A stretch of DNA of 8,366 nt from an uncultured Alphaproteobacteria bacterium (GCA_937967725.1 CALBSY010000379.1:1-8366); one strand, 5' to 3'. Numbered from the stretch's first letter, positions 1-7,135 are shown. Numbers and translations are program-made. The notes: generated from the sequence alone by a model not told the origin.

Positions 1-144
1 GTGGCGGGCGCTGCCCGCCGTCGCCTTTCCCTGCGCGGGAGCCGCGATTCAGGCCGAAACCTTCCGCGCCGCCTGACGGTTGCATTGGCCGCCGCGCGCC
101 TTGCGCGTCTAACATCGCCGCCAAAGAACAGACGGGAGGCAGCG

Positions 145-1800
145 ATGCACGGGCTCATGCAGGATTGGCCGCTGACGGTTGATCGGATACTCGATCACGC
201 CAACGCCAGTTTTCCGCGCCGCGAGGTGGTGACGCGCAGCATTGAGGGCCCGATCGCGCGCTCGAACTACGGCAATATCTGGCGCCGGGCCAAGCAGGTG
301 ACGAACGCGCTTAAGGAGCGCGGCGTAAAGCTGGGCGACCGGGTGGCGACACTGGCCTGGAACACCGAGCGGCACATGGAGGTCTGGTACGGCGCCATGG
401 GCATGGGCGCGGTGCTGCATACTGTGAACCCACGTCTGTTTCCCGATCAGATCGCATGGATCATCAATCACGCCGAAGACAAGATCCTGTTCTTCGACAC
501 AACGTTCCTGCCGATTGTCGAGAAAATCGCGCCGCAACTGAAGACGGTTCAGGCGTATGTCGTGCTGACGGACCGCGACAACCTGCCAAAATCACAGGGG
601 CTGCAACTCGTCGCGTACGAGGACTTCATCCACGGCCACGCGCAGGAAGCGCAATGGGGCGGCTTCGACGAACAGACGGCGTGCGGGCTCTGTTACACCT
701 CGGGCACAACCGGCGATCCCAAAGGCGTACTCTATTCGCATCGTTCCAACGTCATCCACGCCATGGCCGCCAACCAGACCGACTGCTTCGGCGCCGGCGC
801 CAACGACGTCGTGCTGCCGGTGGTGCCGATGTTCCACGCCAACGCGTGGGCGATCGCGTTCGTCGCGCCGATGTGTGGGGCGAAGCTGGTCATGCCGGGC
901 GCCAAGCTCGATGGCGCGAGCATTTATGAGCTGCTTGAGACCGAGAAAGTGACATTCACGGCGGCGGTGCCGACGGTTTGGCAAATGCTGTTGGGGTATC
1001 TGCGCGAGACCAGGCAGAAACCGACGACGCTGAAACGCGTTGCTATCGGCGGTTCGGCTATTCCCGAGAGCGTGCTGCGCGCGTTCGAGGAGGATTACGG
1101 CGTTGAGGTCATTCACGCCTGGGGCATGACCGAGATGAGCCCGATCGGCACTATCGGCAAGCTGCTGCCCGATCACTATCAGCAGGATCACGAGGCGCAG
1201 ATTAAGACCAAGATGAAGCAGGGCCGCGCGCTGTTCACGGTCGACATGAAGATCGTTGACGACGAAGGCCGCGAACTGCCGCATGACGGCAAGACGTTTG
1301 GCCGATTGCTCGTGCGCGGGCCGGCGGTGTCGCGCGCTTATTTCAAGAACGCTGGCGCACGCAACGACAAGGGCGAGTGCCTGGAGCAATGCGGCTATTT
1401 CGACACCGGCGATGTCGCGACGCTCGATTCCCTGGGCGTGATGCAGATCACCGACCGGGCCAAGGACGTGATCAAGTCTGGCGGTGAATGGATCAGCTCG
1501 ATCGATGTCGAGAACATCGCCATGGGCCACCCCGAGGTGGCGTGCGCGGCGGTGATCGGTGTGGCGCACCCGAAATGGGACGAGCGGCCGCTGCTGATCG
1601 TCGAGCCGAAGCCGGGCGCCGCGCCAACCAAGGAATCGGTGCTGCAGCATCTCGAAGGCAAGATCGCCAAATGGTGGACGCCCGACGATGTCGTCACCGT
1701 CGAGAAGATTCCGCTGGGCGCCACCGGCAAGATCAACAAACTGGCGCTGCGCGAGCAGTTCAAGGACTACAAACTACCGAGCGCGCAGGCGGCAGAATAG
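145..1800 (+). CDS. AMP-forming acyl-CoA synthetase (AlkK/DmdB-like fatty acid-CoA ligase)
   Basis: This 551-residue protein should activate a carboxylic acid with ATP to an acyl-adenylate and pass it to coenzyme A. All core motifs of the ANL adenylating family are visible. The phosphate-binding loop YTSGTTGDPKG lies at residues 184-194, and HAWGMTEMSP at 324-333. GYFDTGD at 417-423 carries the ribose-binding aspartate. DRAKDVIKSGGEWIS at 437-451 spans the hinge, and the C-terminal catalytic lysine is K529 in GATGKINK. The KSGGEWIS form is typical of medium/long-chain ligases (AlkK, FadD-like) and of methylthiopropionyl-CoA ligase (DmdB), so the family is secure but the substrate is not. The reading frame stays open upstream to base 1. 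I chose the ATG at 145 because GGGAGG lies 5 bp before it and the protein N-terminus matches the family from there; the 48 upstream codons are arginine/alanine-rich and unlike any domain. A DUF1499 gene follows after 22 bp. Confidence 0.93.
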   Translation: MHGLMQDWPLTVDRILDHANASFPRREVVTRSIEGPIARSNYGNIWRRAKQVTNALKERGVKLGDRVATLAWNTERHMEVWYGAMGMGAVLHTVNPRLFPDQIAWIINHAEDKILFFDTTFLPIVEKIAPQLKTVQAYVVLTDRDNLPKSQGLQLVAYEDFIHGHAQEAQWGGFDEQTACGLCYTSGTTGDPKGVLYSHRSNVIHAMAANQTDCFGAGANDVVLPVVPMFHANAWAIAFVAPMCGAKLVMPGAKLDGASIYELLETEKVTFTAAVPTVWQMLLGYLRETRQKPTTLKRVAIGGSAIPESVLRAFEEDYGVEVIHAWGMTEMSPIGTIGKLLPDHYQQDHEAQIKTKMKQGRALFTVDMKIVDDEGRELPHDGKTFGRLLVRGPAVSRAYFKNAGARNDKGECLEQCGYFDTGDVATLDSLGVMQITDRAKDVIKSGGEWISSIDVENIAMGHPEVACAAVIGVAHPKWDERPLLIVEPKPGAAPTKESVLQHLEGKIAKWWTPDDVVTVEKIPLGATGKINKLALREQFKDYKLPSAQAAE

Positions 1801-1822
1801 CGCGCCGCTTGGGGGGAGGGTG

Positions 1823-2611
1823 ATGGAAGCGTTTCGCGACTGGTGGGTGCGGGCGGCGCTGGCCGTGTCGCTGCTTGTGCCGGTGTACTTTCTCGTAGCC
1901 GCGCTGGGCACCAAGTTCGGTTTGTTCGACTGGACCGTCGGCTTCGTCCAAATGACTTTCATGTGGGGCGTGCGCGTATTGCTGGCCTCGGCCGGTCTGG
2001 CGCTGCTCGCCATGCTGCTGGCGTTGTTCGTTTCGCCGCGCCGGGGCGTCATCACGGCGCTGATTGCTCTGATCATCCCGCTGATTGGCGTGGGCTACGG
2101 CATGTACGTTCGGAGCGCGGCCGCGGACATACCGGCGATCCATGACATCTCCACCGATCTCGATAATCCGCCGGCGTTCTCGGAGAGCGTGGTGCGCGCG
2201 CGCGCGGCCGTGCCGCAGAGCAACCACCTCGATTTGTTGAACAAGCGCACGCAAGAGGGCCGCGCCTTCACCGATCTGCAGCGTCAGCACTATCCGGATA
2301 TTGAGCCTGTGATCACCGGGCTTGAGCCTTCGCGCACATTCGATATCGCGCTCGACCTGGCGCGCGACGAAGGCTGGACCGTGACCGGCGCCAATGCCGA
2401 CACAGGCGACATCGAAGCCAACGCCGAGACATTCTGGTTCGGCTTCACCGACGACATCGCGATCCGCGTGCGGCCGGAGGGAACCGGTTCGCGGGTCGAT
2501 ATGCGTTCTGTCAGCCGCGTCGGACGTTCCGATCTGGGCGCCAATGCCGGGCGCATGCGGCCCTATCTGGAAGAGCTCCGCGCCCGCTTGGAAACCGCGT
2601 CGCAACCCTGA
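1823..2611 (+). CDS. DUF1499 family membrane protein
   Basis: This 262-residue inner-membrane protein has no established biochemical function. Three hydrophobic helices are visible at about residues 10-28, 51-70 and 76-96, followed by a soluble DUF1499 domain at about 107-255. The domain opens with IHDISTDLDNPPAF (106-119) and ends with the family signature VDMRSVSRVGRSDLGANAGR (225-244). The start is the ATG at 1823, preceded by a strong G-rich ribosome binding site at 1811-1820. The frame is open 45 codons further upstream, but that stretch overlaps the synthetase and is arginine/serine-rich shadow sequence. The 22-bp gap to the synthetase suggests one transcript. A (GC)n-rich stretch near 2195-2210 encodes RARAA and is ordinary high-GC coding sequence. 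The family call is confident; any role in membrane or lipid physiology would be a guess. Confidence 0.88.
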   Translation: MEAFRDWWVRAALAVSLLVPVYFLVAALGTKFGLFDWTVGFVQMTFMWGVRVLLASAGLALLAMLLALFVSPRRGVITALIALIIPLIGVGYGMYVRSAAADIPAIHDISTDLDNPPAFSESVVRARAAVPQSNHLDLLNKRTQEGRAFTDLQRQHYPDIEPVITGLEPSRTFDIALDLARDEGWTVTGANADTGDIEANAETFWFGFTDDIAIRVRPEGTGSRVDMRSVSRVGRSDLGANAGRMRPYLEELRARLETASQP

Positions 2612-2703
2612 GGGAACTGGGCGGCGGGGACGACGTTCTTCGCGCGACCGAGCGAGAGGCGCTACCCCACTACAACCCCCTCGGGCGCTAGGTCGACGCC
2701 ATG

Positions 2704-2735
2704 AAGCGGCCCCGAACCCACCGTCGGGGCCGCTT
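2704..2735. terminator. Bidirectional intrinsic terminator between converging genes
   Basis: A perfect inverted repeat has arms at 2704-2715 (AAGCGGCCCCGA) and 2724-2735 (TCGGGGCCGCTT) with an 8-base loop. The GC core is 10 bp, with an A·T pair extension on each side. Read on the plus strand the stem is followed by TTT; read on the minus strand it is followed by TTCAT. The T tracts are short, so it is not a textbook strong terminator. Its position, 92 bp after the DUF1499 stop and 15 bp after the stop of the opposing hydrolase gene, fits termination of both units. The 92 bases between 2612 and 2703 hold nothing else I can support. Confidence 0.75.
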
Positions 2736-2750
2736 TGCTGCGTGGCGGGC

Positions 2751-3662
2751 CTAGGCTGCGCGCTTGAGCCAGTATTCGGTGTCGACGCAGGCGGGCCCTT
2801 CGCAGCCGACGCGCCCTAGTTCGACCAGCCGGATCATGTGCGCCAGGACCGAGTGGCACGCCGCCGGATGCAAGCGCTTGTCCACATCGGCGTAGATGAC
2901 CGCGACCATGTCCTTGATCAGGCGCTTGCCTGTCGCGAGTTGCTCCAGCACTTGCGCTTCGCGCTCAAGACGGTGAGCGTTCCACGCGCGCACGGAGGGT
3001 CGCTCCTGGCGGATGGGCGGGCCGTGCGGGAGCCCCATCGTAGCGAGTGTCCGTTCGCGCACTTTCTCAAGTCTGTTGAGATAGTCGGTCATGTCGCCAT
3101 CGGGCGGGCCGATCACGGTTGTCGACCACCCCATGATGTGATCGCCCGGGAAGAGCGCATTCTCTTCGATCAGCGCGTAGGCGGTATGGTTGGCGGTGTG
3201 GCCGGGCGTGGCGATAGCTTCGATGGTCCAGCCCGGACCGTTGAAGCGTTGGCCATCCTGCACGTTCATGTCAGGCCGGAAGGCGTGATCGTCGGCGGCT
3301 TCGAGTCGCAAGTCGTCGCACTCGCTCGGCTTCGGCGGGATGGTGCTGGCGTACACTTTGGCGCCGGTGCGCTGAGCCAGCGGATGCGCGGCTGGGCTGT
3401 GATCGATGTGCTGGTGAGTGACGAAGATGTGGGTGACGCGCTCGCCCTCAAGCGCGCGCATCAGCACGTCGAGATGCGACGGCGTATCCGGCCCCGGATC
3501 GATCACCGCGACGTCGCCATGGCCGACGATGTAGACGCCGGTGCCTTTGTAGGTGAATGGGCCAGGATTGTTGGCGACAACGCGGCGGATCAGCGGGCTC
3601 ACCTGCTGTGGCGCGCCGTACTCGAATTCCATCTCGCGCACGAACGGGATTTTTGACGCCAT
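2751..3662 (-). CDS. Metallo-beta-lactamase-fold hydrolase, LACTB2-like
   Basis: This 303-residue protein is a cytoplasmic metal-dependent hydrolase with two domains. Residues about 40-215 form a metallo-beta-lactamase fold. The metal-binding motif HQHIDH is at 83-88, followed by H155 in TPGHT and the bridging D174 in FPGDH. The last histidine is probably H213 in LPHGPP. The C-terminal part (about 245-290) resembles the winged-helix extension of LACTB2-like proteins. Members act on RNA, thioesters or other esters, so the substrate cannot be named. The usual PGHGP or PTHGP motif is shortened here to LPHGP, one residue less before the histidine. The start codon at 3662 has only a weak ribosome binding site, and the stop of the upstream ATP-grasp-like gene is 9 bp away, so translational coupling is likely. 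The ETHE1-type sulfur dioxygenase alternative fits less well because of the winged-helix tail. Confidence 0.87.
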   Translation of the reverse strand: MASKIPFVREMEFEYGAPQQVSPLIRRVVANNPGPFTYKGTGVYIVGHGDVAVIDPGPDTPSHLDVLMRALEGERVTHIFVTHQHIDHSPAAHPLAQRTGAKVYASTIPPKPSECDDLRLEAADDHAFRPDMNVQDGQRFNGPGWTIEAIATPGHTANHTAYALIEENALFPGDHIMGWSTTVIGPPDGDMTDYLNRLEKVRERTLATMGLPHGPPIRQERPSVRAWNAHRLEREAQVLEQLATGKRLIKDMVAVIYADVDKRLHPAACHSVLAHMIRLVELGRVGCEGPACVDTEYWLKRAA

Positions 3663-3671
3663 GGTCGGGCC

Positions 3672-4625
3672 CTAGCCGGCGCCTCGCGCGAAATCGCGGA
3701 AGGCCTTGGCCAGCATCCGCGTCGCAACCAGCTTATCGGGCAGGTTCAACGTGATGGGCGGGCCCATGTCGGTTTTGTTGGCGTCCACGATATAGAGGCG
3801 TCCGTCGGCCCGATCGCGCAGCACGTCAACACCACCCCAATCCAAGCCGATCTCGCGCGTGAAGGCGCTGATCTGTTCTATCTCCGATGCGCTGAACACC
3901 TGCTCAGGCGCGCGCAGCTCCACATCCGTATTCGTGTTCTGAAAGCGCTTGGTTACGGGGCGGCGCTTGATAAACACGCACACCGGCTTGCCGCCGACGG
4001 TGCAGGTGCGCAAATCTTCGACCAAGTTTGGGTCGGCGCCGCGATTGTCGATTACGCGCTGATAAACGCGTCCAGGGATGGGCGTGGTCGGGCATTGCAC
4101 GATACGGCCGTCATGGGCGGCGTTGATCTCGGATTTTTCAACCGCTGCTCCAGCATGCGTGTGCGGATCGACAGCGAGGGGCGCGCCGAAGGCGGCGGCG
4201 CAGGCGCGCGCCACATTGGTCTTGGAGACGTCGCGGCAACCGTAATTGATCAGCTTGGCGCCGGGCTTGAGCCGCATTGGCGGATCGTTGGGGCTGTACG
4301 TGGCGTCCTCGAAATGCATCACCACGTCAGCTTGCGTCGCGTCCTTGGCCAGCCTTGCGCCCGCGGCGCGCGCGACAGCCCAAATCAAGTACCAGGGCCG
4401 GGCGCGCTCGGGGGTGAAGGCGATGGTGAAGCCGGGCGACGCCGGTTCGATCCCCTGTGCGGCGAAGAAGTAGCTGAACCAAGCGGCGACCTGACTCAGC
4501 ACTGATGGTGAATAGGGCACGTGCGCGCCGGTCTTGCGCACCTTGAGGCCGGTGAGCCCGAACTCGAAGTCCTTGAGCCAAACCGAGCCGGAGGTCTGGA
4601 ATACGCGTGGGGTGGCGTCCGTCAT
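3672..4625 (-). CDS. Uncharacterised ATP-grasp-like protein
   Basis: This 317-residue protein is not one I can name. Its C-terminal half looks like an ATP-grasp ligase. SKTNVARA at 134-141 and FIKRRP at 218-223 supply basic residues suited to nucleotide binding. LDWGGVDVLRD (261-271) followed by GRLYIVDANKT (275-285) resembles the acidic strand pair that holds magnesium, with D267, D281 and N283 as candidate ligands. The N-terminal 100 residues are rich in aromatics (VWLKDFEFGL, WFSYFF) and match no domain I recognise. There is no signal peptide, so it should be cytoplasmic. A GTG at 4670 extends the frame by 15 codons; I prefer the ATG at 4625 because the extra residues (RSKQAPGRG...) look non-conserved, although neither start has a strong ribosome binding site. 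It lies 9 bp upstream of the hydrolase gene and probably shares a transcript with it. The ATP-grasp assignment rests on motif resemblance only. Confidence 0.72.
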   Translation of the reverse strand: MTDATPRVFQTSGSVWLKDFEFGLTGLKVRKTGAHVPYSPSVLSQVAAWFSYFFAAQGIEPASPGFTIAFTPERARPWYLIWAVARAAGARLAKDATQADVVMHFEDATYSPNDPPMRLKPGAKLINYGCRDVSKTNVARACAAAFGAPLAVDPHTHAGAAVEKSEINAAHDGRIVQCPTTPIPGRVYQRVIDNRGADPNLVEDLRTCTVGGKPVCVFIKRRPVTKRFQNTNTDVELRAPEQVFSASEIEQISAFTREIGLDWGGVDVLRDRADGRLYIVDANKTDMGPPITLNLPDKLVATRMLAKAFRDFARGAG

Positions 4626-4672
4626 GAGAGTCTCAGACACTCCGCGGCCCGGCGCTTGCTTCGAGCGCACGC

Positions 4673-4786
4673 ATGAGCGCCGCCCTGACCGCCGTCCTGT
4701 TCGCGTTGGATCGCGTGCGCACCGTGCTGCTCGCCTTGTCTCTTATTGTCCTGCTGAAGACCGCTTGGATCCTGCTGGCCGGCTAA
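4673..4786 (+). CDS. Probable small membrane protein (37 aa)
   Basis: A short open frame starts at ATG 4673 and ends at TAA 4784-4786. It encodes a 37-residue peptide with one hydrophobic segment (about residues 17-36, TVLLALSLIVLL then K29 and TAWILLAG) behind a short amphipathic start containing D13, R14 and R16. Of the 36 codons after ATG, 31 end in G or C (86%), which matches real genes in this window and argues against chance. It points away from the ATP-grasp gene, leaving 47 bp between the two starts. Its stop overlaps the terminal stop of the broken DUF442 gene on the other strand, at 4783-4785. No good ribosome binding site is visible. I do not recognise the sequence and assign no function. 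A chance frame remains possible. Confidence 0.48.
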   Translation: MSAALTAVLFALDRVRTVLLALSLIVLLKTAWILLAG

Positions 4787-5217
4787 GCCCTTGGCGCCAG
4801 CGTTTCGAGCGCCCCCCGCGCCCCTTCTAAGTCGTACCCCGCCTTGGCCGCCAATGCGATTATTTCATCAGGGCGCTTTGTCCCAGAGAGAGCCTGGGCC
4901 AGCGCCCAGGCCCTAATCGAGCGGGTTCCGGTCCGGCAATAGGCTCATACAGGGCCCTGAGCCTGCTCCAGCAACAGCGCGGTCTCCGCAACGACGCCCG
5001 GCGGCGTCTGGCCTGCGTAAGGCAGGCTGCGGAAGTGCAACCCCGCCGCGTCCGCCGCCGCCTTGATTTCGGCGCCGGAAGGCTGGCCCGGCGCCTCCTG
5101 ATCCGGCCGATTGTTGACGATCATGGTAAAGCCTTGCGCCGCAGCGGCCGCGACATCCGTCGCGTCGATCTGGCCAGCCACAGCAAAGTCAGGAGTAATG
5201 CGGCGGAACTCTGTCAT
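4783..5217 (-). pseudogene. TIGR01244/DUF442 phosphatase-like protein, interrupted by in-frame TGA
   Basis: The gene reads as a 144-position TIGR01244 (DUF442, beta-lactamase-hydrolase-like phosphatase domain) protein with a TGA at codon 91 (bases 4945-4947). Residues 1-90 carry the family start RRITPDFAVAGQ and VNNRPDQEAPGQPS. The frame then reads QGPV, stop, AYCRTGTRS, where relatives normally have a leucine-like residue between PV and AYCR. The 53 codons after the stop continue in the same frame to TAG at 4783-4785 and still match the family (DEIIALAAKAGYDL). The 90-residue product lacks the catalytic C94 and should be inactive. Downstream codons include AGG, ATA, TTA and ACA, and 37 of 53 end in G/C, against 69 of 90 upstream, which hints at relaxed selection on a small sample. 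The ATG at 5217 is set by family alignment; no clear ribosome binding site precedes it. Readthrough or a sequence error are the alternatives. Intact relatives are linked to sulfur or phosphatase chemistry, which is not well established. Confidence 0.8.
4889..4914 (-). other. Hairpin 30 nt downstream of the in-frame TGA
   Basis: In the minus-strand transcript an 11-bp stem (8 perfect GC-rich pairs plus A-U, G-C and G·U at the base) closes on a GCUG tetraloop. The arms are GCCTGGGC and GCCCAGGC on the minus strand. It sits within codons for RAWALAQA of the DUF442 gene, starting 30 nt after the TGA. No T tract follows. It could be a by-product of the GC-rich codons. Confidence 0.4.
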
Positions 5218-5229
5218 CACATGGACACG

Positions 5230-5258
5230 TTGACACGGCTTGCCGAGGAAGCAAGGTT
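5230..5258 (+). promoter_or_regulatory. Possible promoter for the opp genes in the divergent spacer
   Basis: The 83-bp spacer between the divergent DUF442 gene and oppB holds a perfect -35 hexamer TTGACA at 5230-5235. At 17-bp spacing the -10 position reads AAGGTT (5253-5258), a poor match. Only the -35 element is convincing. A transcript from here would have a leader of about 35-40 bases before oppB. Confidence 0.3.
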
Positions 5259-5300
5259 CGCGCGCCGCGAAAGCCGCTTCGGCGTAACTAGGACGTAGGG

Positions 5301-6230
5301 ATGCTCGCACAAGCCGTTCGGCGACTTGTCGTCGCGATCCCCACGCTGCTCGCCATCATCGCCGCCGCCTTCGTGCTGATGCACCTGGCGCCGGGCGGAC
5401 CATTCACGAAAGAGCGGCAGATGCCGCCCGAGATCGAGCGGCGGTTGCTGGCCGAGTACAATCTCGACCTGCCGATCCATGAACAGCTCGGCCATTACAT
5501 CGCCGGCTTGGCGCGCGGCGATCTCGGCCCGTCGATGACCTATAAGGACAAGAACGTCGTCGACATTATCGCCGAAGGCGCGCCCACCAGCTTGGTGCTG
5601 GGCATCGGCGCCATGCTGTTTGCGCTCTTCGTGGGCGGCTCGCTCGGTGTGATGGCGGCGCTCAGGCAAAACAAGGCGCAGGACTACGCGGTGATGGCGA
5701 TCGCCATTGCGGGCGTGTGTTTGCCTCCTCTTGTGGTAGGGCCAATCCTGCAACTCTATTTCGGCGTCGAGTGGCGCTTGCTGCCGACGCAGGGGCTGTT
5801 CCGCGACGAGTTCGGCCTGCGCTACCTCATCCTTCCGATCCTGACTTTGGCGTTGCCGCTGACGGCGATTGTCTCGCGTCTGATGCGCGCCAGCATGATC
5901 GAAGCCATGCGCTCCAACGCCATCCGCACGGCGCGCGCCAAGGGCCTGCCGGAAATGCAGGTGATTTTACGCCACGCGCTGCCGATCGCACTGTTGCCGA
6001 TCATCTCATATGTCGGCCCCGCGCTGGCGGGTGTGATGGCCGGCTCGTTCGTCGTGGAGACGGTGTTCGGTCTGCCCGGCATCGGCAAGCAATTCGTGCT
6101 GGCGGCGCAGCAGCGCGACTACACGCTCGTGATGGGCGTGGTGCTGGTCTACTCGTTCCTCATCATCGTTCTGAACCTCGCCGCGGACTTGATGTACCGC
6201 GTGCTTGATCCGCGGGCGCGCACGGCATGA
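5301..6230 (+). CDS. oppB: Opp/Dpp-type ABC transporter permease, OppB family
   Basis: This 309-residue inner-membrane protein forms half of the channel of an oligopeptide-type ABC importer. It has the six-helix layout of OppB/DppB, with hydrophobic segments at about 9-29, 98-120, 130-153, 173-193, 229-251 and 276-298. The first is followed by the long periplasmic loop typical of the family (ending RGDLGPSM). The EAA-like coupling loop that contacts the ATPase is at about 207-228 (AIRTARAKGL, then RHALP). The family end motif ETVFGLPGIGK is at 253-263 and the length is normal. An AGGA at 5290-5293, 7 bp before the ATG, supports the start. Its stop overlaps the oppC start by four bases (ATGA), indicating translational coupling. 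The symbol marks the family; the transported solute (oligopeptide, dipeptide, nickel or other) cannot be read from the permease. Confidence 0.9.
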   Translation: MLAQAVRRLVVAIPTLLAIIAAAFVLMHLAPGGPFTKERQMPPEIERRLLAEYNLDLPIHEQLGHYIAGLARGDLGPSMTYKDKNVVDIIAEGAPTSLVLGIGAMLFALFVGGSLGVMAALRQNKAQDYAVMAIAIAGVCLPPLVVGPILQLYFGVEWRLLPTQGLFRDEFGLRYLILPILTLALPLTAIVSRLMRASMIEAMRSNAIRTARAKGLPEMQVILRHALPIALLPIISYVGPALAGVMAGSFVVETVFGLPGIGKQFVLAAQQRDYTLVMGVVLVYSFLIIVLNLAADLMYRVLDPRARTA

Positions 6231-7135
6231 CCGATATTTTCATCGAAGAACCCGCACTGCCCGCAGGCGTCAAAGGCCGTTCGCTCTGGGAAGACGCGCG
6301 CCGGCGCCTGATGCGCAATCCAGCCGCGGTGACGAGCGCCTATGTCGTCGCCATTCTGGTGTTGGTCGCCGTGTTCGGACCGTTCCTGTGGGTGCACCCC
6401 TACGACGAAATTTTCCGTGATCGTGTCGCCATCGCGCCGACCTTCGAGAACATGCACTTGCTTGGCACCGATACCGAGGGCCGCGACATGGTCGCGCGGC
6501 TGATTTTCGGACTGGGCATTTCGCTGCTGGTCGGTCTCGCTGCGACGCTGGTGGCGCTCACGATCGGCGTAGCGTGGGGCGCGATCGCCGGGTTCTTCGG
6601 CGGCTGGCTTGACGACCTGATGATGCGCATCGTCGACGTGCTCTACGCCATCCCGTTTATCTTCTTCGTTATCGTGCTGATGACCGTCGTGCAGTTCGAC
6701 AGCCCGGTCATGAACTTGATGTTGATCTTCATGGCGATCGGCGCGGTCGAGTGGCTAACCATGGCGCGCATCGTACGCGGCCAGACCATCGCGCTACGGC
6801 ACAAGGAATTCGTGGAGGCCGCGCGGGCGTCCGGAGCCCGGCCGCTGGAGATCGTATACCGTCACATCGTGCCGAACGTTCTGGGGCCGGTGGTCATCTT
6901 CGCTACGCTCAATATCCCGGTCATTATCCTGGCCGAGAGTTTTCTGTCCTTCATCGGGCTCGGCGTGCAGGAACCGCTTACCTCGCTCGGGCGGCTGATT
7001 TCCGACGGCGCCCGGCAGATGATTATCGCGCCTTGGATGCTGATTAGCCCGGCCGCGCTGATGCTGATCACGCTCTTGGCGCTGAATTTCCTCGGCGACG
7101 GTTTGCGCGATGCGCTCGATCCTAAGGAACGCTAA
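6227..7135 (+). CDS. oppC: Opp/Dpp-type ABC transporter permease, OppC family
   Basis: This 302-residue inner-membrane protein is the second channel subunit. A cytoplasmic N-terminus (about residues 1-35, with ARRRLMRNP) precedes the first helix at about 36-54. The OppC hallmark HLLGTDTEGRDMVARLIFG (77-95) follows, then helices at about 97-121, 137-157, 164-184, 222-243 and 270-290. The EAA loop is clear at about 193-216 (KEFVEAARASGA, then RHIVPN). ESFLSFIGLGVQEP (237-250) and the terminal LNFLGDGLRDALDP (286-299) are family signatures. The ATG at 6227 overlaps the oppB stop by four bases, so the two subunits should be made in equal amounts. The length is normal and no key motif is missing. 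Confidence 0.92.
   Translation: MTDIFIEEPALPAGVKGRSLWEDARRRLMRNPAAVTSAYVVAILVLVAVFGPFLWVHPYDEIFRDRVAIAPTFENMHLLGTDTEGRDMVARLIFGLGISLLVGLAATLVALTIGVAWGAIAGFFGGWLDDLMMRIVDVLYAIPFIFFVIVLMTVVQFDSPVMNLMLIFMAIGAVEWLTMARIVRGQTIALRHKEFVEAARASGARPLEIVYRHIVPNVLGPVVIFATLNIPVIILAESFLSFIGLGVQEPLTSLGRLISDGARQMIIAPWMLISPAALMLITLLALNFLGDGLRDALDPKER

Noticed and set aside
3..19. 7-bp perfect hairpin with a 3-base loop at the window edge
   Set aside because: It could end an upstream gene, but no T tract follows and the upstream sequence is not visible.
592..1650. 352-codon open frame antisense to the acyl-CoA synthetase
   Set aside because: It lies entirely opposite a gene with all family motifs, and its arginine/histidine-rich translation is typical of a shadow frame in GC-rich DNA.
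1760..2605. 281-codon minus-strand open frame opposite DUF1499
   Set aside because: The plus strand encodes the DUF1499 signature and clear membrane helices; the opposite translation is low-complexity R/Q/H-rich.
2838..3656. 272-codon plus-strand open frame opposite the metallo-hydrolase
   Set aside because: The minus-strand protein carries the metal-binding motifs. The plus frame has no recognisable domain and no plausible ribosome binding site context.
4626..4672. Short overlapping palindromes (such as GTCTCAGAC) between the divergent ATP-grasp and small-ORF starts
   Set aside because: They are too short to support an operator call, and no promoter hexamers are evident.
4945..4947. TGA as reassigned tryptophan (alternative genetic code)
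   Set aside because: Neighbouring genes end in TGA and use TGG for tryptophan throughout.
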